Source of the DNA: DAOUMF01 sp034411955
GTDB taxonomy: Bacteria; Chloroflexota; Dehalococcoidia; SM23-28-2; RBG-16-64-32
Direction: 5' to 3'
Assembly (NCBI GenBank): GCA_034411955.1
Contig: DAOUMF010000217.1
Span: forward strand, 1 to 14,965
Length of the DNA: 14,965 bases
Positions 1 through 7,410 of the stretch are shown one piece after another. The notes beneath the pieces were generated by a model. It was not told where the DNA came from. It searched no databases and saw only the letters and a program-made list of their open reading frames with translations. Both the position numbers and the translations under genes were made by a program. Position 1 is the stretch's first letter. Each line of letters starts with the position of its first letter.

Positions 1-1211
1 ACACGGACCCGGCCGTCGTCGATGCACTGCTGGGTTACCTGAGCGACAACGGATACCGCCGTCTGGCCCTGATGGAGAACTGCACCCACGGCGTTTCCAC
101 CCGTCTCGTCTTCGAGGTCAACGGCTACGCCGATATCGCCCGCCGGCACGGCGCCGACCTGGTCTACCTTGATGAGGGAGGCACCGTGCCCTACACCCTG
201 GACGGCGAGGAGGCGCCTATCCACATCTCGCGTCGGCTCTACGACGCCTTCATCGACCCGTCCCGTCCCCCCGGCAACTTCTACCTCAGCCTGCCCAAGC
301 TGAAGACCCACTCAATGACGACGATGACCCTGGGCGTGAAGAACCAGCAGGCGTTCCCCATCGATGCGGACCGCATGCACTTCCACAACCACGAGACGTT
401 GCACGTTCGCCTCGCTCGCCTCTACCGGATGGTGCGACCCGACTTCTGCATCATTGAGGGGGTGACAGCGATCTTCAACGGGCACGTACCGCCCGCGGCC
501 CTGCTGGCGGAGAGCAGCGCTCAGCTCAATGTGCTCATCGGCGGCCAGGACACGGTGGCAGTGGACGCCGTGGGCTGCAAGGTGATGGGCTACGCCGTCG
601 AAGAGGTGGAGCACCTGCGCCTGGCCGCGGAGTGGGGGCTGGGTGACGGACAGCTCGACCGCATCGAGGTTGTCGGCGACCTCAACCGTTTCCAGAGGCG
701 CTATCCACACGCCCTGCTGCGCCGCTTCCACCCCGACGTGCGCATCGTCGAAGGCCGCGAGCGGGCGTGCGTCGAGGGGTGCAAGGGGAACACCGAGTGC
801 GCCCTGGAGATACTGAGCAACGACTACGACAGCCAGGGCGGCTTCACGATCGTCTTCGGTAAGGGCTTCGATGAGGGCGACCTGGAGGACCTGCCCGGGG
901 ACATCCTGATAGTGGGGGCCTGCGCTATCAGCGATCGCGGGGCAGACCTGCGCCAGCGCTACCCCGGCCGCCGGATCATCGAGGTGGACGCTCACAACGA
1001 CCTGCGCGGCATGACCGCGGGCCTGGCCACGCTGATGAAGGTTCGGCCGTTGGACATGGTGCCCATGAGCCCTCTTCGCGCGCTGTGGGTTACCCTGCAG
1101 GCCAAGCTGCACGGCCTCAACTCGCGCATGCCGCCCCTCTTTGGGGGACCCGCGGCCACCGGCCTGAGCGAGGCCCAACGGCGCTGGTACCGCGAGGAAG
1201 GCGGCACCTGA
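1..1211 (+). CDS. DUF362 domain protein, 5' end outside window
   Basis: The reading frame is open from base 3 to the TGA at 1209-1211, giving 402 visible residues; the true start lies upstream of the window. The internal ATG at 72 is unlikely to be the start because the residues before it (AVVDALLGYLSDNGYRR) continue the family fold. The family hallmark LPKLKTH is at visible residues 97-103 and runs into TMTLGVKNQ. A second conserved stretch, GGQDTVAVDAVGCKVMGY, lies at about 180-197. A C-x3-C-x5-C cluster (256, 260, 266) sits in the C-terminal third and could bind metal, which is inference. DUF362 proteins have no agreed function; some members carry ferredoxin domains, but no typical 4Fe-4S motif is seen here. 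An alpha/beta hydrolase follows on the same strand after a gap of under 40 bases, suggesting cotranscription. Family assignment is firm, function unknown. Confidence 0.85.
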   Translation, partial: TDPAVVDALLGYLSDNGYRRLALMENCTHGVSTRLVFEVNGYADIARRHGADLVYLDEGGTVPYTLDGEEAPIHISRRLYDAFIDPSRPPGNFYLSLPKLKTHSMTTMTLGVKNQQAFPIDADRMHFHNHETLHVRLARLYRMVRPDFCIIEGVTAIFNGHVPPAALLAESSAQLNVLIGGQDTVAVDAVGCKVMGYAVEEVEHLRLAAEWGLGDGQLDRIEVVGDLNRFQRRYPHALLRRFHPDVRIVEGRERACVEGCKGNTECALEILSNDYDSQGGFTIVFGKGFDEGDLEDLPGDILIVGACAISDRGADLRQRYPGRRIIEVDAHNDLRGMTAGLATLMKVRPLDMVPMSPLRALWVTLQAKLHGLNSRMPPLFGGPAATGLSEAQRRWYREEGGT

Positions 1212-1248
1212 GGACGGCGCGGCGCATGATGTCAGTCAGACTCCCGTG

Positions 1249-1899
1249 ATGGCCCAGCAAACGCAGGAGATCACGTTCACCAGCGACGGGCTGGCCCTGG
1301 AAGGCATCCTCCACCTGCCGGACTCTTCGCCCTCGCCCGCGGTGGCCGTCTGCCACCCCCACCCTCTCTACGGCGGCGATATGCGCAACAGCGTGGTCGT
1401 TGCCCTCTGCCGGGCCGCCGCTGCCCGCGGTATCGCGGCCCTTCGGTTCAACTTCCGAGGAGTGGGCCGCAGCCAGGGCTCGTTCGCCGACGGCGTGGGG
1501 GAGCGGGCGGACGCGGTCGCCGCCCTGGCGCACCTGCCTCAGATGCTCGATATCGACGATGGCCGAGTAGGGATCGTCGGCTATTCCTTCGGGGCTGCGG
1601 TGGCCCTCCTCGCCGCCGGCGAACGGCCGCGGGCCGTCGTCGCGGTCTCCACCCCCACCATCGCCCGCGGCCTCTCCGAGATCGCCGTCCGCTGTCCTGC
1701 CCTGCTTGTGGTGGGCGAACAGGATCAGGTGGCGCCGCCCTCCCGGCTCGCGAGCCTGGGCCAGGCCGTCGGCTCTCAGGCGGAACTCGTCGTCGTGCCG
1801 GGCGCGGACCACTTCTGGTGGGGTGCCGAGGAGCGCCTGGCGGTCATAGTCTCCGATTTCCTGGTGCGCACGCTGACCACGCCCGCTGCCCAGGCCTAG
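1249..1899 (+). CDS. alpha/beta hydrolase, dienelactone hydrolase-like
   Basis: A 216-residue alpha/beta hydrolase. The early CHPHPLYGGDMRN block (residues 35-47) and the RFNFRGVGRSQG strand-turn (66-77) are typical of small cytosolic hydrolases related to dienelactone hydrolase and YsgA/YtmA-type proteins. The nucleophile elbow is G-Y-S-F-G with Ser113. The likely acid is Asp159 (GEQDQVAPP) and the likely base His188 (GADHFWW), so the catalytic triad appears intact. The substrate cannot be told; esters or thioesters are plausible. No signal peptide is seen. GTG at 1246 is immediately followed by ATG at 1249; neither has a good ribosome binding site and ATG was chosen. It lies 37 bases after the DUF362 gene and ends 3 bases from the convergent crotonase gene, leaving no room for a separate terminator. 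Confidence 0.88.
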   Translation: MAQQTQEITFTSDGLALEGILHLPDSSPSPAVAVCHPHPLYGGDMRNSVVVALCRAAAARGIAALRFNFRGVGRSQGSFADGVGERADAVAALAHLPQMLDIDDGRVGIVGYSFGAAVALLAAGERPRAVVAVSTPTIARGLSEIAVRCPALLVVGEQDQVAPPSRLASLGQAVGSQAELVVVPGADHFWWGAEERLAVIVSDFLVRTLTTPAAQA

Positions 1900-1902
1900 C
1901 TA

Positions 1903-2733
1903 TCACCCCGCGAGCTGGTCGGCCAAGCCGCGCACGTCCAGTTCCACTTCGCGCGTCTGGCCCCCGAGTTCGAGGAACCTCCTCATGCGCTTCCGAGCGG
2001 CGTCGGTGGCCACTGACTGATTGAAGTAGTGAGCTTCCTCGATCAGGCCGTCTACCGTGGGCAATTCGGCGCTGTTTACCGAGGCCTTGGCCAACGCTAT
2101 CGACTCGGCGGGGAAGGAGGCAATCCTATAGGCCAGATCCTCGACAAATGGCCCGATCTCGTCCGGCGGCAAGGCGCGGTTGATGTAGCCGTAGCGTTCG
2201 GCCAAGTCCGCTGGGAAATCGTCGCAGCCAAGCACTACCTCAAGCGCCCTGGATCTCCCCATCAAACGAGGCAGGCGTTGAGTGCCGCTTCCGCCAGGGA
2301 TTATGCCGACGGCGACCTCCGGCTGGCCGAGGATGGCGCGGCCGATGGCGCCGAATCTCATGTCCAGCGAAAGAACGAACTCGCTGCCGCCGCCGCGAGC
2401 ACGCCCCTCGATCTTCGCGATACTTACTTTCGGCATCGTCCTAAATCGGTCAACCATGGCATGGAAGGGCCCAAGGGAGTCCGCCTTGGGAGGGACCTCC
2501 GTTGGCAGTTGGAGAATCACGTTGACGTCCGCATGAGCGATGAAGAAATCGGGGTTTGCGCTGTCGAAAACCACGACCTTGACGCTATCATCCGCTTCCA
2601 CTTCCCCGCCCAGCCGATGGATCTCCTGCATGAGGGGAAGATCCAAGAGATTGATCGGAGGGTTGTCGATGGTGACGAAAAGGACTCCCCGATTTGGCTT
2701 GATCTTCAGGCAACTATAGCCTTCGTATGCCAT
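1903..2733 (-). CDS. enoyl-CoA hydratase/isomerase (crotonase) family protein
   Basis: A 276-residue crotonase-fold protein of usual family length. The oxyanion-hole region is RARGGGSEFVLSLDMRFGA (residues 111-129) and the second block is GQPEVAVGIIPGGSGTQRL. Both glutamates equivalent to rat enoyl-CoA hydratase Glu144 and Glu164 are present (GGGSE, Glu118; GQPE, Glu139), so hydratase chemistry is possible. There is one extra residue between them compared with the rat enzyme. The CoA-ester substrate cannot be predicted. The start is ATG at 2733 with GGGGGAG about 8 bases upstream. The GMC oxidoreductase stop lies 27 bases upstream on the same strand, so the two are probably one transcript and may act in sequence on an alicyclic or terpenoid acid, which is inference only. 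Confidence 0.9.
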   Translation of the reverse strand: MAYEGYSCLKIKPNRGVLFVTIDNPPINLLDLPLMQEIHRLGGEVEADDSVKVVVFDSANPDFFIAHADVNVILQLPTEVPPKADSLGPFHAMVDRFRTMPKVSIAKIEGRARGGGSEFVLSLDMRFGAIGRAILGQPEVAVGIIPGGSGTQRLPRLMGRSRALEVVLGCDDFPADLAERYGYINRALPPDEIGPFVEDLAYRIASFPAESIALAKASVNSAELPTVDGLIEEAHYFNQSVATDAARKRMRRFLELGGQTREVELDVRGLADQLAG

Positions 2734-2760
2734 TGGCCAACTCCCCCCGCGCCTCTCGCT

Positions 2761-4131
2761 CTACTCCGCCGCCGGCGCCGAAGTCGCCGCCGGGGCCGCC
2801 TCCTGCCGCAGGACGCTCTGGAGCAGGTGATCGCTGAGACGCTTGGCGAACGAGATGATAGTGAGAACGGTGGGCTGACCCAGCGCCTCGGGAAAGACGC
2901 TAGCGTCGCAGACATAGAGGTTCCTTATGGCGGTCTGGAGGTCCCCGTCCAGCATCTCGCCCAAGCGAACGGTGGCGCTGGGGTGGGTGCCGCGCAGCCG
3001 CGACACGTAGATGGAATCGGGGTCGCAGCCGGCATTCACCAGGATGCGGCGGCAGACGACGGTAGCGTGATGCAGGCGCTCCCGGTCGCGGACCGTCATG
3101 GGCTTGCTGATGCGACCTTCGACCGAGATCATCCCGGATATCTCATCGGTCACCTTGATCATGACCCCGATCATACGGCGGTAGTTGCGCCAGGTGAGGA
3201 GGTAGCGGGGCCCCTTGAGGGTGGCCATGATGGGGTAGGAGACCCAGGGATCGATGAGCGTGCTGAGCATGTACCCCTGTTCCAGGTCGCTGTAGCCGAC
3301 AGTCATCGGCGTTTCGAAGGCGGTCCCCTCGACCTTCGAGACGCCATAGACCATCACTGTGGGGTCCATGGCCATCCCACGCCCAGCGTCGGCAAGGCCG
3401 GAGTTCTGCAGGATGAGAGGCGTGCCGATACCCCCGGCCGAAAGCACGACCACCTTGGCCCGAATCTCGAAGGGCCGACGACCGCGGAGCCTACCGCGCA
3501 CGCCGCCTACCTGCCCGTCCTCGATGATGAGATCGTCGACGCGGGCGCGGGTGAGCAGGGTGCAGCCCGCCGCTACGGCCTCGTCCACGTATTCGTTAGC
3601 GGTCCACTTGGCGCCGCAGCGGCAGCCCAGCATGCACTTGGCCCCGCAGTCGTAGCGGCGAGCGCGGGAAGGGCTCATGAACTTGGGCAGCGGCTGCCAG
3701 TCGTAGCCCAGGCCCTGGGCGGCCTCCATCACTCGGCAGGAGCTTGCCCCGAGCAGATCGTCAGGCAGGCGGCCGATGCGAAGCTCGCTGATCGTCTCCT
3801 GGGCGTAGACATCGAGGTCGACGCCATAGCGCTGGCGGAGCCACTCCGGCGGGGTGGCGGCGCAGCCGCAGTACATATTGGTGGCGCCCCCCAGCATGAT
3901 GGGGCGGACGATGTTCAGTCCCTCTTCGGTAAAGAGCAGGGTATGCTGATCGCCATAGATGAGAGCTCCCAGGTGGGTGCCGTAATAGACCTCGCGCCGG
4001 TAGTCCCGGCCCATCTCCAGCAGGGCCACCCGCTGTCCGGCCCGGGCCAACTGACGGGCCGCAGTGGCGCCGCCCGGGCCGGAGCCAACTATCACCACGT
4101 CGGCGTCGTGAGTCGCCATCTCCTCCCCCAC
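2761..4131 (-). CDS. GMC-family FAD-dependent oxidoreductase
   Basis: A 456-residue flavoprotein. The N-terminal Rossmann motif GSGPGG (residues 16-21) and an acidic residue for the ribose (Glu39) show FAD binding. The C-terminal segment around GTHPSATVRLG (381-391) and CDASVFPEALGQPTVLTIIS (408-427) matches the GMC_oxred_C domain, where a His and an Asn/His normally act in catalysis; His383 is present but the usual N-P-T is Q-P-T. A cysteine cluster C162-x3-C166-x3-C170-x-C172 precedes the substrate-domain residues and resembles the Cys-rich insert of some GMC proteins related to gluconate/choline dehydrogenases. Start: GTG at 4131 is preceded by AGGAGG with a 6-base gap, better placed than the ATG at 4119. 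The donor substrate is unknown. It heads a probable operon with the crotonase gene. Confidence 0.88.
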   Translation of the reverse strand: MGEEMATHDADVVIVGSGPGGATAARQLARAGQRVALLEMGRDYRREVYYGTHLGALIYGDQHTLLFTEEGLNIVRPIMLGGATNMYCGCAATPPEWLRQRYGVDLDVYAQETISELRIGRLPDDLLGASSCRVMEAAQGLGYDWQPLPKFMSPSRARRYDCGAKCMLGCRCGAKWTANEYVDEAVAAGCTLLTRARVDDLIIEDGQVGGVRGRLRGRRPFEIRAKVVVLSAGGIGTPLILQNSGLADAGRGMAMDPTVMVYGVSKVEGTAFETPMTVGYSDLEQGYMLSTLIDPWVSYPIMATLKGPRYLLTWRNYRRMIGVMIKVTDEISGMISVEGRISKPMTVRDRERLHHATVVCRRILVNAGCDPDSIYVSRLRGTHPSATVRLGEMLDGDLQTAIRNLYVCDASVFPEALGQPTVLTIISFAKRLSDHLLQSVLRQEAAPAATSAPAAE

Positions 4132-4247
4132 TAGGCACCTCCTGGGTATGTCGCAGATTTCCTTGTTGCCCAGCCGATGACCGTCAGTATGGCTGGACGG
4201 TTCTCCAGAGGTATTGCTCGCCCCCGCTCTCTGGGCTTGAGATCAAG

Positions 4248-4279
4248 GTAATAGTGCGCGAAATTGGGTGCGCTGTCAA
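4248..4279 (-). promoter_or_regulatory. candidate promoter for the GMC-crotonase operon
   Basis: On the minus strand a perfect TTGACA (4274-4279) is followed after 20 bases by TATTAC (4248-4253). Shorter spacings give only weaker -10 matches. This would leave a leader of about 110 bases before the GTG at 4131. The long spacer makes the assignment weak. Confidence 0.3.
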
Positions 4280-4353
4280 TGTGGTGAACGATGGCGACCC
4301 TTCTGTCGCCGGCCTCGCTCCAATCGCTCCCGGGGGGATCGAGGCAGAAGAAG

Positions 4354-4410
4354 AGCCCCCCGGCGTGGCGGGACATCAGCCCTTGGCGCCAACCGCCACG
4401 TCGGGGGGCT
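4354..4410 (+). repeat. long hairpin A of a two-copy family
   Basis: An 18-base arm (4354-4371, beginning AGCCCCCCGGCG) pairs with 4393-4410 across a 21-base loop. Every position pairs if read as plus-strand RNA, with one G-U pair (4363/4401); the minus strand would have a C-A mismatch there. The loop holds a 10-base palindrome, TTGGCGCCAA (4383-4392). No run of T follows, so it does not look like a plus-strand terminator. A related element with compensating base changes is at 5979-6022. It may be a structured RNA or a dispersed hairpin element. Confidence 0.6.
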
Positions 4411-4411
4411 G

Positions 4412-4718
4412 TCCAAAGGGAGGGTGCATATTGGTTAACGCGGCGGAGTCGGCCATGGTTAGCCGAGGTTAGGGGGCCTGTCGTGACCAGACCTCGTAAC
4501 GAACCGCCGCGCGTCATCGCCTGGCGCCGAATCCAATTGGGCCCGGCGTGCGTAAATGCTTGTAGCAGCGCTCCTTCAACCACGCCGCCTCCCCCCGCTG
4601 GCGCGTGCAGGGACGCTGTTTCGGAGGAGGTGCGGGCCGGGCGGGCCACCTCGGGAGCGGATTCCGGGGCGCGCGCCTCCTCCGTTTCCGCTCGAGGGCT
4701 GATCTCGTTTCTATGATC
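4412..4718. other. intergenic stretch with no recognised gene
   Basis: Between hairpin A and the tRNA there is GC-rich sequence with no convincing coding signal on either strand. The open frames here show no recognisable domain and have low-complexity composition. Small palindromes such as GGCGCGCGCC occur but none has terminator form. Confidence 0.5.
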
Positions 4719-4793
4719 TGGAGCCGGGAGAGGGACTCGAACCCCCGACCCGCGCTTTACGAAAGCGCTGCTCTACCACTGAGCTATCCCGGC
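4719..4793 (-). tRNA. tRNA-Thr (anticodon CGT), CCA encoded
   Basis: The minus strand folds as a full cloverleaf. The acceptor is GCCGGGA paired with TCCCGGC, the D arm is GCTC/GAGC around AGTGGTA, and the anticodon stem GCGCT/AGCGC closes the loop TTCGTAA. The anticodon is CGT (plus-strand 4759-4761), reading ACG threonine codons. The T arm is GGGGG/CCCTC around TTCGAGT with one G-U pair. The discriminator is T at 4722 and CCA follows directly at 4719-4721, so the 3' CCA is genomically encoded. Confidence 0.96.
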
Positions 4794-4844
4794 TCTATCC
4801 CATGATAGGCCGCTCTTCAGCGCGCTTTCAAGCCGCTGTACCCG

Positions 4845-4873
4845 CTGACAGAAGCGGCCGCCTGCGCCATAAT
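4845..4873 (+). promoter_or_regulatory. sigma70-type promoter of the cyclophilin gene
   Basis: CTGACA (4845-4850) and CATAAT (4868-4873) each differ from consensus at one position and are separated by exactly 17 bases. Transcription would start near 4880, giving a leader of about 33 bases that contains the GGAG at 4901-4904 before the ATG at 4913. This also supports 4913 over the upstream ATG at 4802. Confidence 0.65.
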
Positions 4874-4912
4874 TGGGGCGAATCTTTTCTGGCGCGAACT
4901 GGAGACTGTTCA

Positions 4913-5545
4913 ATGCTGAGAGCCTGGCCCCTCCTGGTTATCTGCCTCCTCCTGGGCGCACTGGCCCTAGCCTGCGGCGACGACGCAGGCCAGCCACCCA
5001 CCCCTACCCCTTCGCCGGTCCTGGCACCCACGCCGATGACCTTCCCCGAACGGCCCGAGATCACCATAAGCCCGGACAAGAATTACTTCGCCACCGTGAA
5101 GACCACCAAGGGGGACTTCCGCATCAAGCTCAGGCCGGACATAGCCATCCAGACCGTGAACTCCTTCATCTTTCTGGCCCGAGAGGGGTTCTACGACGGC
5201 GTCACCTTCCACCGGGTCATCCCTGACTTCGTGGCCCAGGGCGGCGACCCCACGGGCACCGGCTCTGGCGGTCCCGGCTATACGCTTCCCGCCGAGTTCA
5301 GCGACGTCCCCTTCAAACGCGGGACTGTAGGCCTCGCCCGCAGCGACAATCCCGACAGCGGCGGCAGCCAGTTCTTCATCGCCTACAGCGACCAACCCAA
5401 CCTCAACGGCCTGTACACGGTGTTCGGCAGAGTCGTCGAAGGCATGGACGTCGTCGACTCCCTAACCCCCCGCGACCCCTCGAACATCGCCACTCCGCAA
5501 CCTCCCGGCGACTCCATCATCTCGATCGTCATCGAGGAGGAGTAG
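4913..5545 (+). CDS. lipoprotein peptidyl-prolyl cis-trans isomerase, cyclophilin type
   Basis: A 210-residue cyclophilin with a lipoprotein leader. Residues 1-20 form a hydrophobic signal ending in the lipobox A-L-A-C with Cys21 as the lipidation site. A Pro/Thr-rich linker (about 28-48) joins it to a cyclophilin domain (about 58-210). Family blocks are FHRVIPDFVAQGGDPTGTG (99-117, catalytic Arg101), SGGSQFFI (149-156) and LNGLYTVFGRV (164-174); Tyr stands where human CypA has Trp121, as in many bacterial forms. It would catalyse proline isomerisation in exported proteins on the outer face of the membrane. The ATG at 4913 was chosen because it starts the signal peptide and has GGAG 8 bases upstream; the frame extends back to 4802 but that extension would bury the signal. 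It is transcribed divergently from the tRNA. Confidence 0.93.
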   Translation: MLRAWPLLVICLLLGALALACGDDAGQPPTPTPSPVLAPTPMTFPERPEITISPDKNYFATVKTTKGDFRIKLRPDIAIQTVNSFIFLAREGFYDGVTFHRVIPDFVAQGGDPTGTGSGGPGYTLPAEFSDVPFKRGTVGLARSDNPDSGGSQFFIAYSDQPNLNGLYTVFGRVVEGMDVVDSLTPRDPSNIATPQPPGDSIISIVIEEE

Positions 5546-5648
5546 CCGAACGACCGCCCCAAGGCGCTCGTGTGGCGGTCCCGGCGCCAGCGCACACGGC
5601 GGAGACGGGTCGGCTGGGACGGACAACGGCGAGGAGAGGAAGAGCCCC

Positions 5649-5843
5649 CTACTCCTCCTTGACGAAGCACAGCCACACGCCAAGGGTCACCCTGGCCCCG
5701 TAGTCACCCACGGCGTTTAGAAGCCGCCAGCCTCCCGCGCTCCAACTGTTGCACACCTCCTCCATCTGGGTGGCGAAGTCTTCCTGCTTCGTAGAGGCTG
5801 GACTGCGGGACACATAGGCCACGCCGTACTGTACTTCTGCCAT
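5649..5843 (-). CDS. small DUF4177-like protein
   Basis: A 64-residue protein. The C-terminal half, with N32, GGWRLLNAV (37-45) and the closing strand LGVWLCFVKEE, resembles the DUF4177 pattern, in which a short beta strand is followed by a helix ending in N-x(3-5)-GW-x-L and a final strand. The family has no known function. The start is ATG at 5843, preceded by AAGGGGG with a 5-base gap, which supports a real gene. It converges with the cyclophilin gene 103 bases away. Hairpin B lies about 135 bases upstream. The gene is short and the family match is by pattern only. Confidence 0.6.
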   Translation of the reverse strand: MAEVQYGVAYVSRSPASTKQEDFATQMEEVCNSWSAGGWRLLNAVGDYGARVTLGVWLCFVKEE

Positions 5844-6151
5844 GGGAACCCCCTTAGCTTCGCTGCTGCCCCTGCCGGTTGTTCAATGATCCATGACGCC
5901 TGTGTCTGACAACGATATCCCATCCTGTGGTCGGTCTGCCCGTCCTCAAAGTGTAAGGCCTAGGCCCCACAAGAGAGTAGCCCCTCGGCGTGGCAGGGCG
6001 TCAACCGCCGCGTCGAGGGGCAAACCCCGAAGAGGGCCAGCGCGACTGCTGTATCCCTGCGATGAAAACGCGATTGGGCCCCTTCGGTTAGCCCCCGCTG
6101 CGGCGACGCCACCGTTACCATCATATCTGAACGGCGGTCTCGGCCCATCGG
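5844..6151. other. intergenic region containing hairpin B
   Basis: About 300 bases between the DUF4177-like gene and the gene remnant at 6152. Apart from hairpin B, no gene, tRNA or convincing promoter was found. Open frames crossing it show no family features. Confidence 0.5.
5979..6022 (+). repeat. hairpin B, second copy of the hairpin family
   Basis: The arm GCCCCTCGGCGTGGC (5980-5994) pairs with 6007-6021 across a 12-base loop, 15 pairs including two G-U pairs in plus-strand orientation. It shares with hairpin A the blocks CGGCGTGGC, TCA and AACCGCC-x-CGTCG. The C-G pair at A positions 4360/4404 is T-A here (5985/6016), a compensating change, and the G-U at A 4363/4401 is kept as G-U (5988/6013). 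The surrounding sequence is otherwise not visibly similar. Confidence 0.6.
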
Positions 6152-6392
6152 CTAGCGCTTCGTGTAGTAGTCCCGCCGCCGACGGGCCAGAAGCGCCGGC
6201 ACCTCCTGGCTGGGCACTCCAAATCGGTGCAGCGTGTGGCGCACGAACTCCATCCCCACCTCAAACTCGGCGTGCACCACCTCGGAGGCGCCTACCTGAC
6301 GCAGCCGCAGGTGGCCCTCCACCTCTCCGCCCCGCAGTTACCACGGCCAGGTTACCTACGAGATCCAATTCTTCCACGAGATCAACCAGAGT
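6152..6392 (-). pseudogene. 3' remnant of a KefB/TrkA-type cation transport gene, frameshifted
   Basis: Read on the minus strand, 6152-6337 is an open stretch ending in TAG that encodes 61 residues, including LRQVGASEVVHAEFEVGMEF and then RHTLHRFGVPSQEV. This is the end of a TrkA-N (RCK) domain and tail as found in KefB/KefC-type antiporters and related K+ channels: G-A-x-E-V-V, then E-x-E, then a helix ending L-x-x-x-G-V. It begins directly after an in-frame TAA (6338-6340). One frame over, 6326-6392 reads LVDLVEELDLVGNLAVVTAG, which fits the preceding strand of the same domain, implying a single-base shift near 6326-6340. No membrane part and no start remain in the 50 bases up to lipA. It is therefore a broken tail, on the lipA strand. 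Confidence 0.6.
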
Positions 6393-6443
6393 CTACAGGC
6401 ACAGAAGGCCCGCGAATCGTCGCCGAGGAGAAGAAGGTCGGCC

Positions 6444-7343
6444 CTATGTTAGCACGGGGCGCGGGCCCAGCCGCGCGACCTGGCGTTCCGCGTGGTAGGA
6501 CGACCGCACCAGAGGGCCGGCCTCCACGTATCGGAAGCCCAGCCGACGGCCCGCCTCCGATAGCTCCGCGAACTCCTCCGGGCGGTAGTAGCGCGCCACC
6601 GGAAGGTGCCTGACGCTGGGCCGCAGATACTGGCCCAGAGTCAGCACGTCGCAGCCGATCTCCACCAGGTCGGCCATGACCAGAAGCAGTTCGTGTTTCG
6701 TTTCCCCCAGGCCCACCATGACGCCCGTCTTGGTGATGCCCTGACGGTTCATCTCCTTGGCGCGGTGCAGCAGCGCCAAGGAGCGCTCGTAGCGGGCCTT
6801 GGGGCGCACGCGGTGGTAGAGGCGGGGCACGGTCTCCGTGTTATGGTTGAGGATCTCCGGCCGTTCCTCCATCACGGTGGCCAGGGCGTCCCAGTTGCCC
6901 TGGAAATCCGGGATGAGCACCTCCACAGTGGTGCCGGGAGAGAGACGCCGTATCCAGCGTATAGTGTCGGCGAAAACGGCGGCGCCGCCGTCGGCCTGGT
7001 CGTCCCTGTTGACGGAGGTGACCACGGCGTGGGTCAGTCCCATCTGGCGCACCGCCTGGGCGACCCGCAGCGGCTCGCCGACATCGAGGCCTAAGGGGCG
7101 GCCCGTCTTTACGACGCAGAATCCGCAGGCGCGGGTGCAGGTGTCGCCCAGGATCATGAAGGTGGCGGTACCGGCCTCCCAGCACTCGCCGATGTTGGGG
7201 CAGTGGGCCTCCTCGCACACGGTGTGCAGCCGTCTGTGCCGCATCAGCCCCTTCAGCCGCAGGTAGTTGGGGCGGCCAGGAAACCGGACCTTCAGCCACT
7301 CCGGCTTGCGCTGCACCTGTTCGCCGGCCACGACTGGTATCAT
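6444..7343 (-). CDS. lipA: lipoyl synthase
   Basis: A 299-residue radical-SAM enzyme that inserts two sulfurs into protein-bound octanoyl groups to form lipoyl cofactors of 2-oxoacid dehydrogenases and the glycine cleavage system. The auxiliary 4Fe-4S cluster motif C43-x4-C48-x5-C54 (VCEEAHCPNIGEC) and the radical-SAM motif C69-x3-C73-x2-C76 (CTRACGFC) are intact, as is the C-terminal RSSYHA whose serine ligates the auxiliary cluster. SVNRDD, EVLIPDFQG and LNHNTETV are further family blocks. Length is normal. The start ATG is at 7343, with GAGAGG 7 bases upstream, inside a 15-base inverted repeat. It is divergent from the regulator gene. No lipB or lplA is visible nearby. Confidence 0.97.
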   Translation of the reverse strand: MIPVVAGEQVQRKPEWLKVRFPGRPNYLRLKGLMRHRRLHTVCEEAHCPNIGECWEAGTATFMILGDTCTRACGFCVVKTGRPLGLDVGEPLRVAQAVRQMGLTHAVVTSVNRDDQADGGAAVFADTIRWIRRLSPGTTVEVLIPDFQGNWDALATVMEERPEILNHNTETVPRLYHRVRPKARYERSLALLHRAKEMNRQGITKTGVMVGLGETKHELLLVMADLVEIGCDVLTLGQYLRPSVRHLPVARYYRPEEFAELSEAGRRLGFRYVEAGPLVRSSYHAERQVARLGPRPVLT

Positions 7344-7348
7344 ACCAG
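7334..7348. promoter_or_regulatory. inverted repeat over the lipA start codon
   Basis: CTGGTAT-C-ATACCAG is a perfect 7-base inverted repeat around a single base, and it contains the lipA ATG (7341-7343). It could be an operator in the divergent lipA/regulator intergenic region, or it may be chance together with coding constraint. Confidence 0.3.
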
Positions 7349-7410
7349 CCTCTCACCATGGGCGGGAGTTGCGATTGCGGCCGTTGAAGGTGGTGCTATA
7401 TCCTACTGAC

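Noticed and set aside
2029..4134. 701-codon open frame on the plus strand
   Set aside because: It is antisense to the crotonase and GMC genes, which both show full family motifs. Its translation is low in family features and rich in Gly, Ala, Asp and His as expected from a shadow of GC-rich genes.
4131..4649. 172-codon minus-strand frame upstream of the GMC gene
   Set aside because: It shows no domain, no ribosome binding site and shifting composition, and it contains hairpin A.
4605..4805. Small frame reading RERDSNPRPALYESAALPLS
   Set aside because: This is the well-known artefact produced by translating a tRNA gene from the opposite strand.
5552..5580. Inverted repeat GACCGCC/GGCGGTC between the convergent cyclophilin and DUF4177-like genes
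   Set aside because: The arms are 7 bases with a 15-base loop and no T run on either side, too weak to call a terminator.
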